From: Streptomyces sp. 378
GTDB lineage: Bacteria; Actinomycetota; Actinomycetes; Streptomycetales; Streptomycetaceae
Direction: 5' to 3'
Assembly (NCBI RefSeq): GCF_030124145.1
Contig: NZ_JASKMS010000032.1
Coordinates: 1-64,000 of the forward strand
DNA length: 64,000 nucleotides
Of the stretch, positions 42,534 to 51,664 are shown in pieces; the first letter of the stretch is position 1, and every line of letters starts with the position of its first letter. A model generated the notes under the pieces. The model saw only the letters and a list, made by a program, of their open reading frames with translations, had not been told where the DNA came from and made no database searches. The translations under genes were made by a program, and so were the position numbers.

Positions 42534-45500
42534 TCATGCCGCCACCGGTCCGGCGATGCCGCTCTGCAGGAACTGCCCGGCCTGCCGGCTCAGGTCGCCC
42601 AGGCGCAGGGCGAGTCGGGCCGCCGCGTCGTAGAGGGCGTGCACGGCCCGGAGGCGTTCCAGGCGGGGGGCCAGGGCCGACAGGGCGATGGCCAGGGCGA
42701 CGCCGGCCCAGGCGACGGGGCCGAGCGGGGTGCAGCCGAAGAAGTGACTGACCCCGGGGGTCTGGACGAGGGCGGCGAGGACGGCGGCCGAACCGAGGGC
42801 GGTGACCCACACGAGGGTGCTGTGACGGCGCCCGGAGAGGGTCTGCACGAGCTGGGCGCCGACGACCCCGCACAGGGCCATGGTGGTGGACCGGCGTTCG
42901 GTGCCGGGGGTGAGGCGGCCGATGAGGTAGGCCGTGACCGCGCCGAGGCAGGTGGTGATGCCGCGGCGGCGGATGGAGCGCAGCAGGGGCGCGCCCAGGA
43001 CGTCGAGGCCCATCGGGCCGGTCTCGGCGTGTTGCGCGGTCGAGGGGTCGCCGCTGGGGGTGACCGCGACGGCCATGGCAGGGAACATGTCGGTGAGCAG
43101 GTTGACCAGCAGCAGCTGACGGGTCGACAGGGGCGAGGCACCGGCGAGCAGGGTGCCGAGGACGCTGAAGCCGACCTCGCCGGCGTTGCCTCCGATGAGG
43201 ATGCTCACCGCGTCGGCGACGCTGCGCCACAGGGCGCGGCCCTCGGCGACCGCGTCCACCAGGACGGACAGGTCGCCGGTGGTGAGCACGAGGTCGGCGG
43301 CGTTGCGGGCGGCCGCGGAGCCGCGGGACTCGACGCCCACTCCGACGTCGGCGGCGCGGATGGCGGCGGCGTCGTTGGCGCCGTCGCCGGCCATCGCGAC
43401 GACCCGCCCGGCCTGTTGCAGGGCCTCGACGACGTGCAGTTTCTGCTCGGGTGCGACCCGGGCGATGACGCCCGCGCCGCGCAGGACCCGGACGCGCTCG
43501 CGGCGCTCCATGGCGACGAGTTCGTCACCGGTCACCGCCTCGGTCTCCTCCGGCCAGCCCAGTTGCAGGGCGATGGCGCGGGCGGTCTCCGGGTGGTCTC
43601 CGGTGAGCATGACGGGCAGGATGCCGGAGCGGCGCAGTTCCGCGAGCAGGGCGTGCGAGGTGTCGCGCGGGACGTCGGCGAGCGCGATGAAACCGCTGAA
43701 CTCCAAATCGCCGAGCGCGGTGTCGAGTTCGTGTTCGGCGTTGTCGGCCCTGCACGAGCGGCGGGCGACGGCGAGAACACGCAGTCCCTGTCCGGCCAGT
43801 TCGTGGGCGGTGTCCCAGGCGTGGCCGGGCAGGTCCCGGCAGGCGGGCAGGATCGTCTCGGGCGCGCCCTTGACGACGAGCAGCTCCCCCATGTCCGGGT
43901 CGCCGTCGCGGCCGACCGCCGCGGCGTAGCCGCGGCGGGTCTCGAAGGGCAGTTCCCCGGTCGGCGCCCAGTCCTGGTCGGGCGGGGCGACGTCGAGGAC
44001 GGCCTCGTCGGTGGCGTGCGCGATGCGGCGGCCCTGGCCCGTCTCCTCCTGGGGGCAGGCGCGGGCGGCCAGCCGCACGATGGGGGCGGCCTCGTCGGTG
44101 TCGGTGGCGAGGACGGTGCCGTCGGCGGTGGCGACCCGGACCAGCCGCAGCTTGTTCTCGGTGAGGGTGCCGGTCTTGTCGAAGCAGACGGTGTCGACGC
44201 GGCCGAGCGCCTCCAGGGTGCGCGGGGTGCGGACCAGGACGCCCCGGCGGGACAGCCGGCGTGCCGCCGCCATCTGCGCGACGGTGGCGACGAGCGGAAG
44301 GCCTTCGGGGACGGCGGCGACGGCGACCGCGACACCGCCGCTGACGGCGCGCCGGACGGGGCTGCCGCGCAGCAGGGACAGCCCGGTCACGGCCGCGCCG
44401 CCGGTGAAGGTGACCGGCAGGGCCTTACGGGTGAGCTCCTGGAGCCGGGCCTGCACTCCGGCGGGCGGCGGGGTACGGGCGGCGAGGGTGACGGCCCGGC
44501 CGGCCTCGGTCTGGTCGCCGGTGTCCACGACGAGGGCGGTGGCCCCTCCGGCCACGACGGTGGTGCCCTCGAAGACCATGCAGGTGCGCTGGGCCACCGG
44601 CAGGCCGGGCGTGGCGTCGACGGACTTGGTCACCGGCAGGGATTCGCCGGTGAGCGCCGACTCGTCGACCTCCAGTCCGTCGACCTCCAAGAGCCGTGCG
44701 TCGGCGGGTACGACATCTCCGGCGCCGAGGCTGATCTCGTCGCCGGGCCGCAGCCGGGCGGCGTCGACGGTGACCGTGCGCCGGCGGCTGTCCTGCTTGC
44801 GGGCCTTCGGCTGCTGCCGGGCGGCGAGCCGGGCCAGGGCCTGCTCGGCCCGCAGCCGCTGGAGTCCTCCGGTCACGGCGTTGAGGTCCATGGCGCCGAC
44901 GACGAGCAGCGCGTCGACGACCGAGCCGAGCAGCGCGGAGGCGACGGCCCCGGTGGCGAGGACGGGTGTGAGCGGGTCGTCGAGTTCGCGGCGGACGGCT
45001 CCGGCCGCCTGCCACGTCCAGCGGGCGGGTGCCGCGGCGGGGTGGCGGGTCAGGCGCGCGGTCCGCTGCCGTGAGCGGTCCACGAGCAGGGCGAGTCCGC
45101 TGGGCTCGCCGTCGCCGTCGGCACGCCTGAGCCGGTCGCGGGCCTCGTGCGGTTCGAGTGCGTGCCAGGGGATGTGCAGCCGGGGCGGCGGCGGGGTGGC
45201 CCGGGCGACACGCGTGGCTTCGAGCCAGCCGGTGATCAGGGCGTTGGCCGCGGCGATGTTGACGGGGGCGTGCCGGGAGAGGGGCCACAGGAGCTGCCGG
45301 CCGGGGGGCTGCCCGCCCCGGGCGACGAGGAGTCCGGAGAGGGCCGCGCCCGCGCGGGCCAGGGTCTGGGAGCGGCGTCCGACGCGCCGGGCCGCCGGGA
45401 TGGCGGTCAGCAGTCGCCAGACGTCGGTGAGCCCGCCCGGGGCCAGCACGTCGACTCCCCAGGAGACGGCCGCCCGCCCGTCGATGAGGGCGATGGCCAC

Positions 45501-46865
45501 GTCACCGGCGGGCAGTCCGGCCGCGACGTGCCCGTCGCCGGACTCGTCCGGGCGGGCGACGGTGACCACCACGCGCCCCTCGTCCTGCAAGGCCCGTACG
45601 ACGTCTCCGAACGGCTTGGCGCTGGGGGCGACCTCGTCGGCGAGCCGGGTGATGTCCTTCAGGTCGGAGCCGCCCGCGATCACGACGTGCAGTCCCGCTC
45701 GGCGGGCGGCGTCCAGGACGGCCTCGGCGAAGGGGTGGACCGGGTCGTCGGGCAGGCCGTCGCCGGTGTCGTCCTGCCGCAGGCCGCGCAGCGCGTCGGC
45801 GTGCAGGACGAGGGCGTCGGCGATCTCCAGCTGCCGCAGGCGTTCGCCGTTGCGCAGGAGGATTCCGGCGTGGGCGAGATGGGTGCCGAGGGTCGCGCCG
45901 AAGGCGGCCGGTCCGTAGCGGGCCGCCTTGGGGGATCCGGCGAGGAGCGCTTCGGCCGCGTCCGTCGCGTTGTGCGTGACGAGGAGGGTGGCGGCGGCGC
46001 CGGCGAGGCTGCCGGTGCTGGCATGGGCGGCGTACTCCGCCGCGGGGGTCACCTTGAGCGGCGGCCGGGTGTCCGTGGGGCAGGCCAGGCTGGTGCGCCG
46101 GTGGTGGCAGATGTCGTCGTGGAGCGCCTCGAAGGCCGCGGCCCTGGCCACGGCTTCGGTGAGCTGGTTGCCGCGCAGGATGCCGTCGAGCACGAGGGCC
46201 AGCGGGGTCTGGCCGATGCCGTGGGCGGCGGCGTTCACTCCGGCGAGGACGAGTTCCATGCCGGACGGGCCGAACCGCTGCCGGAGCACGGCCCGGAAGC
46301 GGGGGTTCTCGCGCAGCAGCGTGACGGCGGCGGTGACGATGCGTGAGCCGGGCGGCAGCCGCAGGGACCGGCCGGCCAGGGCACCGGCCGCGCCGGCGGC
46401 GTCCAGCAGGATCGCCGCCGCGCTGACGCGCACCTCTGCGGGGTCGCCCGGGTGGGAGGTGTCCCGGAGGTTGGGGTCGACGCCCTCCTCGAGGCCGAAG
46501 CGGGCGGCGAGCGCGGTGGCGTGTTCGGTGATCCGGTCGGTGGCGGCGCCCTCGGCCACGGTGACGACCAGGCGGGCCAGTCCCCCGTCCCAGTACGCCG
46601 TGAGCACGTCCGGGTGCTCGACCAGTTCCCCGGCGACTTTGCGGGCGAGCGCCGGGGTATCGCCGTCGGGGTGCCGCAGGGCGAGATGGAGGCGCTGCCC
46701 GGCCTGCCAGTGCCGGCCGCCGGTCAGGGCGTTGCGCGCGACGTTGCGGACGCGGCGCGTGGTGTCGTAGACGGACGTCACCGACTGGGCGGTGCTGCGG
46801 GCGGCGCCTGCGGCCGCGCCGGCCACGGCCCCGACGAGCGGGGCGGCGTCGAAGCGTGTGAGCAT
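42534..46865 (-). CDS. Large cation-translocating P-type ATPase (CtpI-like)
   Basis: Protein of 1443 residues. The C-terminal ~850 residues are a P-type ATPase core: actuator loop LTGESLPVTKS, phosphorylation site CFDKTGTLTENK, hinge GDGANDAAAIRAADVGVGV, and hydrophobic membrane segments on both sides. The N-terminal ~600 residues are unusual: an HMA-like region (~60-130, HPDVLTAYWDGGLARLVVTV) and a degenerate domain that looks like an inactive HAD/second ATPase half. This layout is that of the mycobacterial CtpI type. The ion is unknown. ATG 46865 has a weak GGGACGG. It lies 16 bases behind the membrane-protein gene at 46882 in one operon. Confidence 0.9.
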   Translation of the reverse strand: MLTRFDAAPLVGAVAGAAAGAARSTAQSVTSVYDTTRRVRNVARNALTGGRHWQAGQRLHLALRHPDGDTPALARKVAGELVEHPDVLTAYWDGGLARLVVTVAEGAATDRITEHATALAARFGLEEGVDPNLRDTSHPGDPAEVRVSAAAILLDAAGAAGALAGRSLRLPPGSRIVTAAVTLLRENPRFRAVLRQRFGPSGMELVLAGVNAAAHGIGQTPLALVLDGILRGNQLTEAVARAAAFEALHDDICHHRRTSLACPTDTRPPLKVTPAAEYAAHASTGSLAGAAATLLVTHNATDAAEALLAGSPKAARYGPAAFGATLGTHLAHAGILLRNGERLRQLEIADALVLHADALRGLRQDDTGDGLPDDPVHPFAEAVLDAARRAGLHVVIAGGSDLKDITRLADEVAPSAKPFGDVVRALQDEGRVVVTVARPDESGDGHVAAGLPAGDVAIALIDGRAAVSWGVDVLAPGGLTDVWRLLTAIPAARRVGRRSQTLARAGAALSGLLVARGGQPPGRQLLWPLSRHAPVNIAAANALITGWLEATRVARATPPPPRLHIPWHALEPHEARDRLRRADGDGEPSGLALLVDRSRQRTARLTRHPAAAPARWTWQAAGAVRRELDDPLTPVLATGAVASALLGSVVDALLVVGAMDLNAVTGGLQRLRAEQALARLAARQQPKARKQDSRRRTVTVDAARLRPGDEISLGAGDVVPADARLLEVDGLEVDESALTGESLPVTKSVDATPGLPVAQRTCMVFEGTTVVAGGATALVVDTGDQTEAGRAVTLAARTPPPAGVQARLQELTRKALPVTFTGGAAVTGLSLLRGSPVRRAVSGGVAVAVAAVPEGLPLVATVAQMAAARRLSRRGVLVRTPRTLEALGRVDTVCFDKTGTLTENKLRLVRVATADGTVLATDTDEAAPIVRLAARACPQEETGQGRRIAHATDEAVLDVAPPDQDWAPTGELPFETRRGYAAAVGRDGDPDMGELLVVKGAPETILPACRDLPGHAWDTAHELAGQGLRVLAVARRSCRADNAEHELDTALGDLEFSGFIALADVPRDTSHALLAELRRSGILPVMLTGDHPETARAIALQLGWPEETEAVTGDELVAMERRERVRVLRGAGVIARVAPEQKLHVVEALQQAGRVVAMAGDGANDAAAIRAADVGVGVESRGSAAARNAADLVLTTGDLSVLVDAVAEGRALWRSVADAVSILIGGNAGEVGFSVLGTLLAGASPLSTRQLLLVNLLTDMFPAMAVAVTPSGDPSTAQHAETGPMGLDVLGAPLLRSIRRRGITTCLGAVTAYLIGRLTPGTERRSTTMALCGVVGAQLVQTLSGRRHSTLVWVTALGSAAVLAALVQTPGVSHFFGCTPLGPVAWAGVALAIALSALAPRLERLRAVHALYDAAARLALRLGDLSRQAGQFLQSGIAGPVAA

Positions 46866-46881
46866 CTGCTGCCGTCCCGAC

Positions 46882-47448
46882 TCAGCCGGTGGAGCGGCTG
46901 TCGTGTCCGGGTCGGGGGGCCTGGTCCGGCTCCTCGCCGTGCGGGTGGTGAGCGGTGGCCTCCGCGACCTGCTTCAGGGCGGAGGCCGTGGCGGTGTCGC
47001 CGACCTTCGCGGGTTGTTCGTGGACGTGCTCGTCCGGCCGCTCGCGACGGTAGTGGGACGCGGCGAGTCTGGCGCCGGGGCCGTAGGAGGAGGTGTCCTG
47101 ATCGTCCGGCTCCTCCTGGGCGGAGTCGAGATCACCGGTCGTGCCGGTGGGTGTTGCGCCGTTCGGTGACGCGCCGTCGGGCCGTGTGCCCGGGCGCGGC
47201 TGGGTCAGCCAGGCGACCGCCGCGCCGGTCACGGCCACCGGCCATTCCACGACTCCGGCCACGCCGAGCACGCCGGCACCGGCGTAGACGGCCATGCGGC
47301 GACCGCGCGGCGAGACCGCGCCGATCCTGTCGAGCGCGTCGGTGGCCACCTTGCCGACCTGCTCCGCACCCGGGAGGTGCCTGAGGCCAGAGGCCACGGC
47401 CCGCAACGGCTGCGGAAGATCCGACGAACGTGATGTCTCCTGGTTCAT
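46882..47448 (-). CDS. Hypothetical membrane protein preceding the P-type ATPase
   Basis: Protein of 188 residues. A short hydrophilic start, then a hydrophobic hairpin (MAVYAGAGVLGVAGVVEWPV and AVTGAAVAWLT) and a long disordered acidic/His-containing tail (EEPDDQDTSSYG, HVHEQPAKVGD, HHPHGEEPDQ). The His-rich end might bind metal for the ATPase, an inference from position only. ATG 47448 has GGAGG six bases upstream. The ATPase gene follows after 16 bases. Confidence 0.8.
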   Translation of the reverse strand: MNQETSRSSDLPQPLRAVASGLRHLPGAEQVGKVATDALDRIGAVSPRGRRMAVYAGAGVLGVAGVVEWPVAVTGAAVAWLTQPRPGTRPDGASPNGATPTGTTGDLDSAQEEPDDQDTSSYGPGARLAASHYRRERPDEHVHEQPAKVGDTATASALKQVAEATAHHPHGEEPDQAPRPGHDSRSTG

Positions 47449-47860
47449 GTCGACCTCCACAAGCGCATGGTCCGGCGGCTTCATCCGGTTTCCCACCTCT
47501 TCGACTCATATTCCGCTTTTGTTGGGGTATGCGCTTGTCTTGTTCGGCCGGGTCCGGTGGGGCGGTGAGGTCAGATGACGGTTTCGCCGTCGTGGACCCC
47601 GCCCACGCAGCGCCTCGCCGGGAACGAGAGGGCGGCGCGGCGGGCGGTGAGGTGCGCTGTGCGACGAACGCCCTGCGGGACGTCTCCGGGGGAACTCCCG
47701 TGGTGGGCGCGCCGCCCGGGCCGGTGAGGGGCAGGCGTGCCGCTCTTCGGAAGCCGTCCGTGTCGGGGCGGGAGCGCCGGGTACTCAGTGCAGGCAAACA
47801 GCCGTCTCGGGTCCGGACACCGCACGGGAGCGACGTGTCCGGTTCGGCGAAGGAGTGGTC
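47449..47860. other. Divergent promoter region of the ATPase and nucleotidyltransferase operons
   Basis: 412 bases without a convincing gene. AT-richer near 47500-47530. Plus-strand reading from ATG 47575 gives a 50-codon frame of doubtful reality. The right end holds the SigB-like promoter candidate at 47760-47784. Confidence 0.45.
47760..47784 (+). promoter_or_regulatory. SigB-type promoter candidate of the nucleotidyltransferase operon
   Basis: GTGT (47760-47763), 15 bases, GGGTAC (47779-47784) fits GNNT-N14-16-GGGTAY exactly. It lies 76 bases upstream of ATG 47861. Confidence 0.5.
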
Positions 47861-48538
47861 ATGACGCAGAACGGTGATGACGCGACGCTCGTCCGGCGAC
47901 CGGGGATCCCGGATCTCCGCACGGCACCGGACGGGGACGAGCCCGCGCCACCACAGGACCCGCAGGCGGACCAGCCGCTGCAGGAACTCCCGCAGGACCG
48001 CAACCAGGCGCTGCTGGAGGCGGCCAAGCAGGTCGGCGCCCTGCTGAAGCGCAAGGGGCACCTGTTCGCGCTGGCGGGCAGTGTGGCCGCGTACGCCCAC
48101 GGCGGTGAGAAGAACCTCCAGCACGACGTCGACTTCGCGATCCGCCCCGAGGACGCGGAAGCGGTGGCGGCCACGCTCCACGAAGCCGGGCTGACGGTGT
48201 ACACCCCGCCGGAGGACTGGCTGATCAAGGCGACGTGCTTCGGCCAGCCGGTGGACATCATCTTCGAGCTGGCGCACCGGCCGGTCGGCGCGGACATGCT
48301 GGAGCGGGCGCAGGAGCTGTCGGTCGACTCGGTGCGCATGCCCGTGCTGGCCCCGACCGATCTGCTGTGGAGCCTGACCGCCGCGTTCTCCGAGCACCAC
48401 TGCGACTTCGGGGCGGCCCTGCCCATCGCGCGCGCCCTGCGGGAGAAGGTCGACTGGGAGAAGGTACGGCGTGAGTGCGGGGACGAGCCCATGCCCGCGG
48501 CCTTCTTCTTCCTCCTGGAGCGTCTGAACGTCATTTAA
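47861..48538 (+). CDS. Nucleotidyltransferase-fold protein (AbiEii-like)
   Basis: Protein of 225 residues. After a disordered acidic/Pro-rich start (~1-45) comes a minimal nucleotidyltransferase core: FALAGSVAAYAHGG followed by the metal-binding HDVDFAI, then VDIIFELA. This resembles toxin/kanamycin-transferase-like folds but no antitoxin partner is present; next are BON and phosphoesterase genes. ATG 47861 has AAGGAG five bases upstream. The stop is TAA, directly before the RBS of the BON gene, so the three genes form one operon. Confidence 0.82.
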   Translation: MTQNGDDATLVRRPGIPDLRTAPDGDEPAPPQDPQADQPLQELPQDRNQALLEAAKQVGALLKRKGHLFALAGSVAAYAHGGEKNLQHDVDFAIRPEDAEAVAATLHEAGLTVYTPPEDWLIKATCFGQPVDIIFELAHRPVGADMLERAQELSVDSVRMPVLAPTDLLWSLTAAFSEHHCDFGAALPIARALREKVDWEKVRRECGDEPMPAAFFFLLERLNVI

Positions 48539-48549
48539 AAGGAGCACCC

Positions 48550-48837
48550 ATGAGCACCCACGGTTCACAGGACACGGGCGGCGGGCCGCCGGCCGAGAAC
48601 CTGGACTACCGCATCGCCCATCTCCAGGACCGCCTCGCCTCCGGTGAACTCGGTGAACTGGGCGTCCGCATCGAGGCCCGCGGCCGGACGGTCCTGCTGA
48701 CCGGCACCGTGCCCTCGACGCCCTGCCGCGACGACATCGTGCGCACCGTCCACGAGGAGCTCGCCGGATTCCCCGTGCACAGCGACCTCGTGGTCACCGA
48801 GGCGTCCTCCCCCGACCACGCGGAGGAACTCTCATGA
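48550..48837 (+). CDS. BON-domain protein
   Basis: Protein of 95 residues. A single BON domain (LDYRIAHLQDRLASGE..., VRIEARGRTVLLTGTVPS, DDIVRTVHEEL, VHSDLVVTEA). BON domains bind phospholipid membranes or polymers. There is no signal peptide, so it is likely cytoplasmic. ATG 48550 has AAAAGGAG seven bases upstream. Its stop overlaps the next start (ATGA). Confidence 0.88.
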   Translation: MSTHGSQDTGGGPPAENLDYRIAHLQDRLASGELGELGVRIEARGRTVLLTGTVPSTPCRDDIVRTVHEELAGFPVHSDLVVTEASSPDHAEELS

Positions 48838-49598
48838 TCCGCATCGCGGCCGTCGGAGACATCCACATGGGCCCCGACAGCCAGGGCGTCCTCCGCCCCG
48901 CCTTCGAGACCCTGCCCGACTGCGCCGACCTGCTGCTCCTGGCCGGGGACCTCACCCGGCACGGCACGCCCGAGGAGATGCGGGCGGTGGCCCGGGAGGT
49001 CGAGGGCCTGGCCGTTCCGGTCGTCGCCGTCCTGGGCAACCACGACCACCACGACGACCGCCCGGACGAGGTCACGGCCATCCTCCGGGATGCGGGTGTC
49101 CACGTCCTGGAAGGACAGGGCACGGTCGTCGAGAGCGGCGGGGCGCGGATCGGCGTCGCCGGGACCAAGGGGTTCGGCGGTGGCTTCGTGGGCCGCTGCG
49201 CGGGCGAGTTCGGCGAACCGGCCATGAAGGAGTTCGTGCGGCACTCGCGCCGGTGCGCCGACGGGCTGCGGACCGCCCTGGAGCAACTGGGCGAAGAGGA
49301 CTGCGACGCCCGGATCGCCCTGACCCACTACTCCCCCGTCGCGGACACGCTGGCGGGCGAGCCGCTGGAGATCCACCCGTTCCTGGGCAGCTATCTGCTG
49401 GCCGAGGCGATCGACACCGCCGGTGCCGACCTCGCGGTGCACGGGCACGCGCACGCCGGCACGGAACACGGCATGACGAGCGGCGGCGTGCGGGTGCGCA
49501 ACGTCGCCCAGCCGGTCATCGGACGGGCCTTCCACGTCTACCACCTTCCGGTCCGCGAGCGCGCCACGACCGGAGTCGCCGCACAACAGGCCCGCTGA
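48834..49598 (+). CDS. Metallophosphoesterase
   Basis: Protein of 254 residues with the calcineurin-like dinuclear metal site: GDIHMG, GDLTRHG, GNHDHH, the His in LTHYSP and HGHAHAG. It would hydrolyse a phosphoester (possibly nucleotide, cyclic nucleotide or protein). The ATG overlaps the BON stop, so it is co-translated with it. A nucleotidyltransferase and a phosphoesterase in one operon suggest making and removing the same modification; this is inference. Confidence 0.9.
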   Translation: MIRIAAVGDIHMGPDSQGVLRPAFETLPDCADLLLLAGDLTRHGTPEEMRAVAREVEGLAVPVVAVLGNHDHHDDRPDEVTAILRDAGVHVLEGQGTVVESGGARIGVAGTKGFGGGFVGRCAGEFGEPAMKEFVRHSRRCADGLRTALEQLGEEDCDARIALTHYSPVADTLAGEPLEIHPFLGSYLLAEAIDTAGADLAVHGHAHAGTEHGMTSGGVRVRNVAQPVIGRAFHVYHLPVRERATTGVAAQQAR

Positions 49599-49615
49599 GC
49601 CACCCCTTTCCCCTC

Positions 49616-49641
49616 GCGCCGCCGGCGAACGCCGGCGGCGC
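49616..49641. terminator. Terminator of the nucleotidyltransferase-BON-phosphoesterase operon
   Basis: Perfect 11-bp stem GCGCCGCCGGC (49616-49626) and GCCGGCGGCGC (49631-49641) with loop GAAC, 18 bases after the stop. Confidence 0.82.
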
Positions 49642-49824
49642 TTCGCGTTGTCCTCCCCCGGGCGCGCCGAGCCGCTCGTATACCGCCTGTGGTGTGAACC
49701 CCCCGCACGTAGTGCCCGTTTCAGGCATTTTGTCTGCTTAGCATGCGAGCTCCGCGCTCCGCACATCGGCGATGTCCCCACGCGTCCGCCCGGGGCGCAC
49801 GTGCCCCGTACGAGAGGACATCAG

Positions 49825-51489
49825 ATGGCGCTGACGGGCCGTCAAAAACCACCCCTCGAGCATGCCTTCTCCCCGCACGACGCCGTACTGCGCGGTGCGG
49901 CGCCGCACATCGCCCGCCGTCGCTTCCTGACCGTCACCGCGGCCGCCGTGATGCTCGCCTTCGGCACCAACCGGCCGGCGCGCGGCGCCACCGCCGCTCG
50001 CGAGCTCGACGCGGCACGGATCACCGACGACCCGTTCACCCTCGGCGTGGCCTCCGGGGACCCGCTGCCGGACTCGGTGCTGCTCTGGACACGGCTCGCG
50101 CCCCAGCCGTTCGCGGAGGACGGCGGCCTCGGTCAGGAGCGGGTCGCCGTCTCCTGGGAAATGGCCATGGACGAGTGGTTCGTCATCGTCGAGCAGGAGG
50201 GTACGGCCACGGCCCACCCCGAGTACGCCCACAGCGTGCACGTCGACGTCAAGGGCCTGAGGTCGGACAGCGAGTACTACTACCGGTTCCGGGTGGGCTC
50301 GTGGATCAGTCCCGTGGGCCGCACCCGCACCGCCCCGGCCCAGGGCAGTGACGCCGACCGCCTGCGGCTCGCCGCCGTCGCCTGCCAGGCCTACCAGGAC
50401 GGGTACTACACCGTCCACCGGCATCTGGCGCAGGAGGACGTCGACGTCGTCTTCTTCCTCGGCGACTACCTGTACGAGTACGCCGTGGACTCCGCCGGTG
50501 GGGCCCGCCGCTACACCGACCGCAAGCTGCCCGACGTGTTCAACCGCGAGACGATGACGCTCGCGGACTACCGGCTGCGCTACTCGCTCTACAAGAGCGA
50601 CCCGGACCTGCAGGCCGCGCACGCCCAGCACCCGTTCGTCGTCACCTGGGACGACCACGAGACGGAGAACAACTACGCGGGCGCCTACGACGAGAAGGGC
50701 GGCCCCCCGGAGGAGTTCCTGGTCCGTCGGGCCGCCGCCTACCGGGCGTACTGGGAGAACCAGCCGCTGCGCGCCGAGCAGCTGCCGAACGGGCCCGACA
50801 CCCGGTTGTACCGCCGGCTGGCCTGGGGTTCGCTCGCCCAGTTCGACATCCTCGACACCCGCCAGTACCGCTCCGACCAGGCCTACGGCGACCGACCGCA
50901 CGCGCCGGGGCCGGAGTCGGACGATCCGGCCCGTACCCTCACGGGTGCCGCTCAGGAGCAGTGGCTGCTGAACGGCTGGCGGGACTCCGACGCGCTGTGG
51001 CACGTGATGCCCCAGCAGGTGTGCTTCTCCCAGCGCAAGTTCGACCTGACCGCACCGGCCCGGGTCTCCATGGACGCCTGGGACGGTTACCGGGCCTCCC
51101 GCGACCGCGTCATGGCGGGCGCGAAGGCCGCGGGCGTCTCCAACCTCATGGTCCTCACCGGCGACGTCCACGTGGCGTACGCCTTCGACATCAAGGAGGA
51201 CTTCGACGACCCGGCCTCCAGGACGGTCGGCACGGAGTTCACCTGCACCTCCGTCGCCAGCGGCGGGAACGGCGTCGCCAAGCCCGCCGAGTGGGACACC
51301 TACATGAAGGCCAATCCCCACATGAAGTACTTCGACGGCCGGCGCGGATACATCCGCGTCGACATGGACCGCGAGCTCTCGCAGGTCGACTTCCGGACCG
51401 TCCCGGCCATCACGACGCCCGGGGGCGGCATCTCGACGACCGCGTCCTTCGTCACGGAGGCGGGTTCGCCCGGCCTGAAGTCCGCGTGA
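49825..51489 (+). CDS. phoD: PhoD family alkaline phosphatase
   Basis: Precursor of 554 residues. The N-terminus has a Tat signal (RRRFLTVTAAAVMLAFG) with the cofactor loaded before export. The mature part shows PhoD features: TLGVASGDPLPDSVLLWTRL, an N-terminal Ig-like domain, then FFLGDYLYEY, VTWDDHETENNY, FDILDTRQYR and MVLTGDVHVAYA for the Fe/Ca metal site. It releases phosphate from phosphodiesters outside the cell. ATG 49825 has GAGAGGA six bases upstream. I see one GTTCAC-like half-site upstream but no paired PHO box. Confidence 0.92.
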   Translation: MALTGRQKPPLEHAFSPHDAVLRGAAPHIARRRFLTVTAAAVMLAFGTNRPARGATAARELDAARITDDPFTLGVASGDPLPDSVLLWTRLAPQPFAEDGGLGQERVAVSWEMAMDEWFVIVEQEGTATAHPEYAHSVHVDVKGLRSDSEYYYRFRVGSWISPVGRTRTAPAQGSDADRLRLAAVACQAYQDGYYTVHRHLAQEDVDVVFFLGDYLYEYAVDSAGGARRYTDRKLPDVFNRETMTLADYRLRYSLYKSDPDLQAAHAQHPFVVTWDDHETENNYAGAYDEKGGPPEEFLVRRAAAYRAYWENQPLRAEQLPNGPDTRLYRRLAWGSLAQFDILDTRQYRSDQAYGDRPHAPGPESDDPARTLTGAAQEQWLLNGWRDSDALWHVMPQQVCFSQRKFDLTAPARVSMDAWDGYRASRDRVMAGAKAAGVSNLMVLTGDVHVAYAFDIKEDFDDPASRTVGTEFTCTSVASGGNGVAKPAEWDTYMKANPHMKYFDGRRGYIRVDMDRELSQVDFRTVPAITTPGGGISTTASFVTEAGSPGLKSA

Positions 51490-51664
51490 GGCGTCCGCCG
51501 TACTGCACATGGCGCCGTTCCCCGCACCCAAGCGCGAAACGGGGCGGCCCGGGACATCAGACCGGGCCGTTCCGGCAAGGCCTGCACCGGAAAGCGCATC
51601 GAACACCACACCGCCACACCGACCGCACCAGGCACCGATGCTGTGATCGAAGGAGACGCATCGC

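Noticed and set aside
47575..47727. 50-codon plus-strand ORF (MTVSPSWTPPTQRLAG...)
   Set aside because: No RBS of quality, no known family, and overlapping alternative frames look equally likely.
47861..48538. AbiEii-type toxin of a toxin-antitoxin or phage-defence pair
   Set aside because: No AbiEi-like antitoxin; the partners are BON and phosphoesterase genes, so a defence role is not supported.
49691..49702. GTTCAC-like sequence upstream of phoD, suggesting a PHO box
   Set aside because: Only one half-site on the opposite strand; the required adjacent direct repeat is not there, so PhoP control cannot be claimed from sequence.
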